DNA of 64,000 nt from NCBI RefSeq assembly GCF_020085105.1, contig NC_058056.1:16301429-16365428 (forward strand), given 5' to 3'. Below are positions 13,292 to 22,216 of the stretch, piece after piece. The position numbers were made by a program, and so were the translations under genes. The notes under the pieces were generated by a model, which saw only the letters and a program-made list of their open reading frames with translations, ran no database searches and had not been told where the DNA came from. Numbering within the stretch: position 1 is the stretch's first letter; every line of letters starts with the position of its first letter. Source of the DNA: Siniperca chuatsi (Eukaryota; Chordata; Actinopteri; Centrarchiformes; Sinipercidae).

Positions 13292-13547
13292 ATTTTGGAA
13301 AGTACACTTATTCGCTTTCCAGCCGAGAGTTAGATGAGAAGATTGATACCACTCTTATAACTGTATGGTAAAAAAAAACAAAAAAACAAAAAAAACATGT
13401 TATCTCGACAAACGAGATAACATGTTACTTAGTGAGCTAAATAGCTAAGAGCTTAGTGAGGTGCTTGTAGGCAGATTTTAGACAGAGCCAGGCTAGCTTT
13501 CCCATTTCCAGTCTTTTTGCTAAGCTAACCGACTGCTGGCTGTAGCC
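13292..13547 (+). repeat. Foldback (long inverted-arm) element, copy 1, internally deleted
   Basis: Left arm from 'cttattcgctttccagccgagagttagatgagaagattg' and right-arm part 'agccaggctagct...ctaagctaaccgactgctggctgtag' (13480-13546). In related copies (29411-29815, 33170-33500) the two arms are reverse complements of each other over roughly 150-180 bp around a central 'cctctaaag..cactaattaacatgttatatctcgtttgt'. Here most of the inner arm is lost and the centre is replaced by a perfect hairpin. Confidence 0.6.
13394..13426. repeat. Perfect 14-bp hairpin
   Basis: Arms 13394-13407 (AACATGTTATCTCG) and 13413-13426 are exact reverse complements around a 5-base loop (ACAAA). The sequence matches the centre of the foldback family ('acatgttatatctcgtttgt'), so it is probably a rearranged element centre rather than a regulatory site. 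Confidence 0.7.
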
Positions 13548-13896
13548 TTAAAGCTAGGGTATGTAATGTATTTCAGAAGCATTTTTTATTATACTTGTTG
13601 AAATTCTCTTTACATCCCAACAGCAATCAATAAATCAAATGCTCTGATAATTAAAAAAAAAAAATCTGGTATCTATGTCGCAGGCCTGTAATAAGCCCAT
13701 CCAATATATTCTGCCGGAATTAAATGATTGGCTAACCTCCCTGCCTGTCTACCCACCTACCTGCGCGCACTCTGCTCATGCACTCAATGTGTTTTGGGGA
13801 GCGGCTTTGGAGGGAGGCCTGGATTTTTTCGGTTGGATACTTTCAAAATCTAGCTGTCTTTTGCTAGTTCTACAACGTTACCTACCCTAGCTTTAA
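13548..13896. mobile_element. MITE with TTAA flanks and 'AGCTAGGGTA' inverted ends
   Basis: Left end TTAAAGCTAGGGTATGTAATG (13548-13568) and right end (13876-13896) match as inverted repeats at 19 of 21 positions. If TTAA is read as the target duplication, it suits a piggyBac-type insertion, though TTAA could equally be part of the inverted repeat. The element sits inside the right arm of a foldback copy. No transposase is encoded; the 13675-13890 frame is fortuitous. Confidence 0.6.
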
Positions 13897-14108
13897 CGTA
13901 CAGACAGTGACTCTCAACCAGAAAGTGACCCGAAGGTTAGATGAGAGGATCAACACCACTCTCATGGTTTCCAGTCTTTGCACTAATCTAAGCTAATCGG
14001 TAGCTTCATATTTACTGAAGGCCTACAGATATGAGAGTGGTATCAATCTTTCATCTAACTCTCAGCAAGAAAGAAAATAAATGTACTTCCCAAAAAGTCA
14101 AACTATTT
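13897..14108 (+). repeat. Foldback element pieces, copy 2
   Basis: Contains 'ggttagatgagaggatcaacaccactctcatg' and then 'gagagtggtatcaatctttcatctaactctcagcaagaaag', i.e. a left and a right arm tip facing each other with little centre. It ends in 'caaactattt', where the hAT-like MITE at 14109 is inserted. Confidence 0.6.
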
Positions 14109-14375
14109 GGTTACACTTTATTTGGATAGTCTACCTACAGAGTATTTGTAACATTTCAGCAGTTTATTAGTTGAGATCCAATTCAACAGTTTCACAAATA
14201 AAACCGTTTTCTTGGTTTGGTTAGGTTTAGGCACAAAAAAACATCTTGGTTAGGGTATGTGCATGAATTGTCACATATACTTTATTGATAATCTCTCTAC
14301 AGACAAAGTGAAACAGTTGAATGTTACAGCTACTCTATAAACTATATGTAGGCGGATTATCCAAATAAAGTTACC
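14109..14375. mobile_element. hAT-type MITE with perfect 8-bp target duplication
   Basis: Flanked by AACTATTT on both sides (14101-14108 and 14376-14383). Left end GGTTACACTTTATTTGGATA; the right end, read inverted, is GGTAACTTTATTTGGATA followed by further matching sequence (about 50 bp of imperfect inverted repeat). An 8-bp duplication is characteristic of hAT transposons. Length is 267 bp with no coding capacity. Confidence 0.85.
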
Positions 14376-14499
14376 AACTATTTAATATGAAAGTATTTAA
14401 TGAAAGATTCCTCCAGAGGATTTCATGAAAACCTTATCACACTACAAGTTTCAGAGGAGGGCCGGCACGCATCAAAACTGGTTTCAGTTTGACATTTTG

Positions 14500-14755
14500 G
14501 GAAAAACACTTCAGTACAAGTATGAAGCAGTATGAAGCTACAGCCAGCAGTCGGTTAGCTTAGCTTAGCATAAAGACTGGAAACAGGGGGAAACAGCTAG
14601 CGAGTCTTTGTGCTTAACTAAGCTAACCAGCAGTTGGTTCCAGCTACATATTTACTGCGCAGACATGAGAGTCATATCAATCTTCTCATGTAACTGTTGG
14701 CAAGAATTGTAAATAAGCAAATTTACCAAAATGTTGAACCATTCCTTTAGCCCAC
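14500..14755 (+). repeat. Foldback element, copy 3
   Basis: Left arm 'agtatgaagctacagccagcagtcggttagcttagcttagcataaagactggaaacagggggaaacagctagc' type sequence is followed almost directly by the inverse right arm ('aactaagctaaccagcagttgg' ... 'catgagagtcatatcaatcttctcat'). The arms are imperfect reverse complements with a short centre. Confidence 0.65.
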
Positions 14756-14759
14756 TATT

Positions 14760-15355
14760 TGATATAAAAGATTATCCCAAAGGATTTTTTGAAAACATTG
14801 ATACACAGAACAGTATCAGAAGAGGGGATGCATCAAAGTTTTTAAGCCTGCAACAGAGCAACCACGACAAAAACAACATACCACTGTGTCTGTTGTAGTA
14901 CAATAAATCCAGTTGTGTCAGCTGGGGTTTAATTTTTTGAATGCTTAAGTATTATTCATGCACAACAGGTCACAGGAGTCTGAAAGGAATATTAAGTATG
15001 TTCATTATTCAACAGTAACTATGAATCCAAGAGAGCCGTGGCAATCACATTAGCTGATAAACAGAGGACAAGGAAGACGCCTACGAGTTCCCGTGGGAGA
15101 GCTTCCAATTAACACTCAAGCTTTCTCCCTGACATGTTGGCTGGCTCGAGAATGTGAAGAGATGGAAAGATAGGGAGAGAGTGCTCAGGCAGACACACGG
15201 AGGAGATACATAATTTGGTGAAAAATTCTCTGTGAGAATTATGGTATATAGGTACAAAATTAATGTACCAAAGACACTGTGAATTTAATCATTTCTTTGA
15301 AATAAACAAAAACTATTTACATGGTTTGATTAACATTGGTTGATGTTTTCTTTTC
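14760..15355. other. Intergenic, nothing recognised
   Basis: No gene or clear repeat supported. Confidence 0.5.
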
Positions 15356-15359
15356 ACTC

Positions 15360-15780
15360 TTTAGCCTTGCTCTCAGTCTGTCCACCACTTTGGTCAAGAC
15401 TATTAGATGGATTGCCATGAAATCTTGTACAGACATTCATGGTGCCCAGAGGATGAATCCTAATTACTTTGGTAGACCCTTAATTTTTCCTCTTGTGCCA
15501 CCATGAGGTTGTACACACATGCATGTCCCCCTCAGGATTAATTGTTATAACTTTGATGAAAATGTGTCCACTACTTTGGTTTATGTCCAAATACCTGCAA
15601 AACTAATGACATTCCCATCAGCTGTACTTTGTGTTTAGTGCTAATTAGCAAATATGAGTATGCTAACATTCTAAACAAAAATGGTGGACATTCCATGCTA
15701 ACCATCAGCATGTTAGAATGCTGACATTAGCATTAGCTCAAAGCACTGCTGTGCCTGAGTCTCACAGAGCTGCTAGCACA
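15360..15780 (-). repeat. Interspersed repeat, copy inverse to 34745-35045
   Basis: Contains 'ccactttggtcaagactattagatggattgccatgaaatcttgtacagacattcatgg' type sequence, 'tttatgtccaaatacctgcaaaactaatgac' and 'tttagtgctaattagcaaat'. The same blocks in the same order occur at 27290-27665, and inverted parts at 34745-35045. Long dispersed repeat, class not determined. Confidence 0.65.
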
Positions 15781-15789
15781 GCTGTATTC

Positions 15790-18700
15790 TCTGAGTCCTG
15801 TTACTCTGTCAAGACTAACAAACACAAGCAATCACTGTAACATTATTTCTCTGACAAATATTACAAATTAAGTCTATTTAAAAGCTGAAAACCATTTTTT
15901 TGTCATTTAGATCTTGGTATGTGGATAAGTGTAATACTAATGGGATAGTAAATTGTCCTTTTAGTATTTTGTACTTGTAGTCTTGTTTAGTCTAGTGTGC
16001 AGGTTCCTCTTTATATGCCTGTATAGCAGTGGCCCATGTGTTTTGCTTCAAAAAGATTGTCAAACCTAACGATGGGCAGGTCTATTCTTAAGCAGCAGTT
16101 TCCCTCCTGCCCCTTTGAAAGGGTTGAAAAAACACACATTTCTCTTGTGTTGTCTCAGGCCTTTTCACTATAAGAGAGAAAAACTGATTCCTACTTGATT
16201 TCGCCATCCTCCCTGCAGACTTTGGCCACTTAGTCGCCTGGCATCACCACAGTCTATGTTTTATTTAAACGGTTTCTGCTTGTGGCAATTATCAGAGCTG
16301 GGGGATCCTCAGAGAAGAGAGGGAGATGTTTCTTCCCTCCTCTGGAGCAGAAAACCGAAATTAATCCTACCCCTCAGGAACTCCCAGAGTGTATTTTGAA
16401 GACTACAAATTAAGCTTACAGTAGAGTACTAAGGAGAGTATCAACCTTTCAAATGCAATACATGTGGGTTGTATGCAAATCAGGCTAAGTTGCAGCCTGT
16501 TTTGCACAATCAATGTGTCAACTGTCTCTGGGCTTAGCAATGGCTTCCAACCAGCCCCCTCTTTTTCAGCTTCCTCTTACTTACCAATGTAAAAAGAGGT
16601 ATAACCTACAAGAAATTAAAACTTTTATATAGATGTATCAGCTTAGTTATCATTGAACAGGGTGTAATACATGTGAGAAATTAAGCATTTCAGTTCTCTT
16701 AGCAAAGCTACCTTTTGTTATCATGCAATGATTTATTTGTTTTTACAAAAGACAATCCAGCACAAAAACTCAGTAAGATAACATTTTCAAATCTGCACTT
16801 CAGCTCCACTTTGCAACACACCCTGCTGATTGTGGTTCCTCTGTGGTTGGAGGGACTACTCGTACTCCCACTGTTCAACACACTGCCCACTATTATTGGG
16901 GCAGACAGCAGCCTTTTCAGCACTGTCAAACAAAGAAAGGGCACTGCTACGGCAGGACTACCTCTGAAGCAGCGAGGGCAGCTGTGTGGACAAACAAGAA
17001 AATATATGACTCAACCTGAAGACAGGAAAAATTTGTTCTGTTCAAGTAGCAATCTGGGTTTTGTATTTTGGTGAGACATTTTCTCTTTGCTTTCATTGCT
17101 GTGATGTTTTTGTACTGTATGTATAGCACTCTCTTTTCCAGAATCTTTTGTTCTATTTTGTCCTCCTTACTTTTTCTGCACAGCAATAATGGCTTTCCCT
17201 GCGTGTACAGACTATCAAGTTCATCTTCTATCCATTACAAACAAATCGCTTACTGTCTGTTGCAGCCCAAGATGAGAAAATGTGCCACTATCTGTGTCCC
17301 AGAAGATTTTTTTCCTACAAGGATGTTAGGAACAGCAAATGTAAAAGCTTTTATTAACTGGAAATGAGTTGAAGCAGTAACAAACAGTATCATTTCGATC
17401 AGTGACACAAAGCATATGTTTTTTGTGGGTTTTAGAGATTTAGAGACGAGGGTGAAGCTAGTTCCATCATAAACCATTACAAAAACAGGAACAAATGTTG
17501 TGCAGTATAATCCCACCCCTACTCCACCCCCTGAAGATGCAGGATGACTTGATCAACCGAGGCGTTAATGTATTCCAGCTTGGAGAACGCAGAGGCACAC
17601 TGTGTGCACTGATGTGACATTAATGACAGAAACGGGACTGTCAAGTTGCACATTCACCCACACACAAACACATGTACACTCACATTTCTGAGTGTGGGTG
17701 ATATCTTCCAACTACCAAGCAGCTTGCTGTGCGTTATTGAACAATGCTGGCTTGATTTCCGGGGGACTCCTCTAAGGGTGCATTTTATATGATAGTAATG
17801 CTGACAGGACAGAGCAAGCACGACTGACACATTGTCAGTTTCCTTCAGTCAACTGGAACCTCATGTTTAAAATCAGGCTCATCAACAACTTGTCAGGGCT
17901 CATATTTTGTCTGCTGGAAAGAAAATTAACTGGTAGAGTTGAGGTTAATATTGAAGCCCATTCATGCCAGGAAAAGAAAAAAAATAGATGAAAAGTTAGT
18001 CATCAAAAAATTTAAATTCTCATGGTGTGTCAAAATTTTAACTTTGACAAAACTGTGACATAACATGATGCAGTTTCAAGAGTCTGCCAATCGTATACCA
18101 AAACGAATGGAAATCAACAGATGGGAAAAAACATTACATTTTCTAAAACACAGTAGCAGTTAGCTGTTAGATGTAAAGTATATGTGATTTGTAGTAAATT
18201 GGCTACAATAGTGGTTTCTAACAGGATGAATCAGAGGGGTTGCCAGATTAATAACATGAGGTCCCCTAAACTTAACGAAGTACTTATTTTAACCAACACC
18301 ATGATATTTCTCCTAAGCTAACCAAGTCGTTTTTGTGCCTAAACATAACCAAACCTTAACAATAGCGTTGTCACATCAGAAAATGGGATTTATTTTTCAA
18401 CAGAAATTTGTAAAAGCTTTGGAAGGCACAGACAAATGATGCTGATAGCTGCGTATGATCAGAAAACGCTTCTATGTGACGTTCTAGAGGGCATGGACAA
18501 ACAACGTATTTTGTTGTTTAATTTGGAGGACTTGTTGGCAAAAATTATATGTTATATATAATTTTTTAATAATTACATCTGTCTAATGTTTACAAAAATC
18601 ACTAAGAATAGTTCACCCTTTCAGAGATTGCAGAACATTTGCATGGGTAGGCCAATGAGGTGGTGGAAGAACCCCCAGCACCACTGCTGCACATGCTCCG

Positions 18701-19580
18701 GAAAATATGTCCATACAAAATATTGGCTTAGTAACTTATCATGAGCATTTTTATTTTTATCATGACGGATATGGGTTTCCATAGATCAAGGCTGGAGTAG
18801 AGGCACAAACACATTAATATGTGGACCACATACACAAACACACACCCAAGCAAAGTCTGTTGTTTGTTTCATTTCCCATTTTAGAGTCATGCTGTCATCA
18901 AGAGCACATCAATTCATTGTAGCTGTCAAGCCAGCCTTCCTTTGGGGCGTCTGGCAGTTGTGACGCCTGCCTGCATATATCATAAGTCATGTATCACTGC
19001 GGCTTGGTGTGATGACTAGTGGCTCAACCTAAAATATCTACGCTGCTTGAAATATTGAGCGCTTGTTAATGCATGTACCATGTGCTCAGAGTGTCATGGG
19101 GGCGGACAGAGGTTTTATTTGTTGCATCACTCATTGGATGCAATTGCTTTTACATATGCCTGTAGTGCAGTTGGTTTTCTTCTTCCTCTGAGCTGATGTG
19201 GGTTTTATCACCAGCACCTTTACTTCATCATCAGAGGCTAACAGTCTTAAACCAATATTCTCAAGGTTGTGGAATCACTGGCCACTACGTGAGGCCAAAA
19301 ACATGTGTAATCATGTGAAATTAGACACATGCTCACGAGGCAAATCCCTGAATAAAACAATGGAGTGACACATGGCTGCCTCCCTTCGATGTCACTTAAT
19401 TGATACACAATGAGTGTCGGCATCACCAGCGGGGCGTAAAGTAAGCTGACAGACAGGCCATGTCAGGACACAGTCTTGGTGTCAGCTTGCTGAGCGCTGT
19501 TCAACATGTCTCCTCCTGTGACTGACAACCACCCCCAATTAACCTACAACTCAAATATAGACAGAAAACACATACATGTA
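15790..19580. other. Intergenic, nothing recognised
   Basis: No gene supported. The overlapping frames near 16708-17516 have no family resemblance. A fragment around 18280-18360 ('cctaagctaaccaagtcgtttttgtgcctaaacataacc') resembles, inverted, 14200-14250 within the hAT-type MITE. Confidence 0.45.
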
Positions 19581-19586
19581 CATCTG

Positions 19587-19630
<44 letters not shown>
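19587..19630. repeat. Compound (CT)n(CA)n microsatellite
   Basis: CT dinucleotides from 19587 change to CA at 19599, giving 16 uninterrupted CA units to 19630. Confidence 0.95.
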
Positions 19631-19633
<3 letters not shown>

Positions 19634-20239
19634 GCTGGGTGTGTGACAGCTGTGGAGCTTAATTTTTATTAATTCAGCGCTAATTGTCCTTGTTTTACGG
19701 GGCCAGATCCCAGTTCAAGGGAAAACATTGTTTGCTTGCTGCATGTGTACAGTCATCTGAGTAGCTATAGGCAATATATAAAATAAAAAAGATGATTGTC
19801 AGAGTTTTCTTCCTAAAGGCCTTTTTTCTATTCATTCTCAATCCACTAAATTGTTCAAGGTAAAACATGAAATGCAGCAGAATAGTGATTTATTTTCATA
19901 GCAAATTAAATGAATGCAGAACCATGTGCAAAAGTATGTCACTCTGGGTCCCTCTAGTGTGGTAACAGACAGTCTCCATTTACTCTCATTCAATACAGCA
20001 CATCACACAGGCCTGACAGAAGGGTTCTGTTTTATCTTGATGACAGTAAATCACAGTGGAGAAGCATCATTCTGATTTATGCATATGACTAACATGCAAA
20101 AATGTGCATTGGTTTGTGTAGGGTTATGTTTCTGGAGCCTTGTAATGTTATGAACTGTCAATTCCCTATCCAAAGTTCCAGATTTAAATTAAATAGCATT
20201 TAATATTTAGATGCAGTTTGATGGAAGCTGTGTCGTTAC

Positions 20240-20600
20240 AGGCTATTTTTTTAATTTAACCCATATTTAACCAAGTAAGTCAAGTAAGACCCGTTGAGAT
20301 CAGAGATCTCGAAAACACATAAGATATACATTAACGTGTTGAAATAAGTAAAATACCTAAGCACAGTGACATGTACCAACCGATTCACTCACCATTGTCC
20401 TCATAAGAGCTTTAAAATCTGGCAGAGAGACCAATTCTCTTAGTCTTTTTGAAGGTTGTTCCAAGTGAGGGGAGCAGAGCACATAAAAGCTGTCTTTCCC
20501 AGTTCCGTCCGTACACTTGGAACAGACAACAAGATCATATCTTGTGATCTCAAACGAGCTTTACAGTTTGTAACAAATTTCAGTGCACTGTGATATGCAG
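20240..20600 (-). repeat. Retroelement-like 3' tail (inverted)
   Basis: The reverse complement reads '..ctcaacgggtcttacttgacttacttggttaaatatgggttaaat', resembling the 'tacctggttaaataaaggttaaat' tail of fish LINE/SINE families and the plus-sense tail at 35445-35590. The flank 20420-20600 ('ttgttccaagtgaggggagcagagcacataaaagctg') looks like more of the same element. Confidence 0.4.
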
Positions 20601-20874
20601 TATCTACTCTTTCAAGCAGTTAAACAGGAAAAAAAAAAGAGTGTGATTCTGGCCAACAGATGGCGATCCAGCTTCAAAGAAACTCATTTAAAGTTTGATG
20701 CTAATAAAAGAGGTATTTTCACAATACTGCATTAAAGAGGAAGAAAGCAGTGTTGCACTGAGTGAAGATTTACAAAAGCACAGGGCAACATATTTCCTGT
20801 ATAAGTCACAAAATGTATAGGAAAGTACTGCAGCAATTCCACTCTCATATACTATGTACCTGAAAATACATTAC

Positions 20875-21010
20875 CTGGGGTCCTTTTTAGTTTAATGGAG
20901 GTAGAACCGGGAGCAGTTGGAAGTGCTTTGGTCACTAAAAGGTCAGTGCAGCCATCAGGACGGTCTTCATCTGTTGAAATAATGACTGGTTTTGTCAGAT
21001 GGACAATATT
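20875..21010 (-). CDS. Isolated exon-like segment with a SUMO-interaction-like motif
   Basis: Read on the minus strand, a strong polypyrimidine tract and CTAG acceptor precede 136 bases open in only one frame, ending at CCAG|GTAATG. The peptide includes KPVIISTDEDRPDG and ALPTAPGSTSIKLKR. A hydrophobic VII/VIIS followed by acidic residues is the form of a SUMO-interacting motif, and SENP6/SENP7 proteases carry comparable 'PIVVSSDEE' segments. I could not find sister exons on either side, so this could be part of an unrecognised gene, a decayed exon, or chance. The SENP link is inference only. Confidence 0.3.
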
Positions 21011-21714
21011 CTAGAGAAGGGGAAAAGGAACAGGTGATTTTGTAATGTTTGTCTGCTCAAATAAAAACCAATCTGTTGGTTTGTTTAAGCATGTAATATT
21101 TTCTTAGTTAAAAGTTATACTCTAGTAACTCTCTTTCAAAATGTAAGCAAAAAGCAAGAGCACACATATTCCAGTCCAATGTGATAGAAATTACAAAATA
21201 ACTTATAATAAAATAACTTTTAATGGGTTGTTTTCCATTGCTTTAGTACATTTTAACATTTCACAAGATTTAAACAGAATGAAAGGAGCTGTAGCCCAAC
21301 ACAATTGGTCAAACTCATCAAACAGTACATGATACATCAAGGCTGTCTGGCTAAGTGCATTCCCCAGGAATTCTTTGTACAAAAACAAAACAATAGCCTC
21401 CACACTGAGGCAAATGTGTATGTCCAATAGGTGATACAATTTTCTGAATTTAAAATAAAAAGTGAAGCTGAAATGACCCAAAACTCCTCCTGTGAATGAA
21501 TTTACATACACTCAGTTGCCAGTTTATTAGCTTGCTCTGCAATAATGTTCATAAGCTGTTATTTAGTCTAAACCTCATTGATATAAATGGGGTGGACAAA
21601 ATAATAGACATACCTGTCAGTATAACGCACCACAAACTGCAGCCTCCAAAATGACAGTTCATCAACACCTCTTTTAAAACATTTTCAACAAAAACTGAAC
21701 ATTATAACCCTGTT

Positions 21715-22060
21715 AGTGGAAGGAATGTAACTAAGTACATTTACTCAAGTACTGTACTTTATATTTCTACTCCACTACATCTCTAAGGCAAATATTGTAC
21801 TTTTTTCGCTGTAGTTACTAACTAGTTACTTTTCAGATTACAATTTTACCCTTTCAAACCATGTATCTCCAAAATTAATGAATTAGAAGTTCTCTGATAA
21901 ACTGAAGTATTAATTGTTTATACATCTACAGCAGTAAAATGCAACATACACATTAATGCAGCAGTAATATTAATCCAAAAGCATCATATATAGTAGTAAA
22001 ACACTGACAGGGACAGTTTTACCGCAGAATGAGTATGTTCAGCTATAAAAACTAAACTTT
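21715..22060 (-). repeat. AAGTACTTTTACTT-family repeat, copy 2 (inverted)
   Basis: Contains 'aagtacatttactcaagtactgtactttatatttctactccactacat' type sequence, 'actagttacttttcagatta' and, at the far end, 'cagcagtaaaatgcaacatacacattaatgcagcagtaatattaatcc'. The latter block recurs at 63905-63960 and 1815-1865. It ends 20 bp before the PM20D2 promoter. Confidence 0.6.
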
Positions 22061-22079
22061 CAAATGCAAATTTACAATG

Positions 22080-22216
22080 GTAAAACTACTTCCGGCGTAA
22101 AAGCGGCGGCTCCGCCCAGTTTCTGATGTTTCTGAATGGTACTTCCTGGAAGACAGCAAATTGTGTCAATAGATCTTCGCACAACACCAAAGTGAAGCTC
22201 AGGACTGTCAGGCCAC
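22080..22216 (+). promoter_or_regulatory. PM20D2 proximal promoter / 5' UTR
   Basis: An ETS-type ACTTCCGG (22087-22094), a GC-rich 'aagcggcggctccgcccag' with a GC box (CTCCGCCC, near 22110) and no TATA box lie within 140 bp of the PM20D2 start codon. This is the usual form of a housekeeping TATA-less promoter. Function is inferred from position and motifs. Confidence 0.5.

Noticed and set aside
13388..13430. Hairpin as a miRNA or transcription terminator
   Set aside because: A 14-bp stem with 5-base loop is too short for a pre-miRNA, and it matches the centre of a repeat family.
16708..17516. Cluster of overlapping frames on both strands
   Set aside because: No motif, no consistent splice pattern; compatible with chance.
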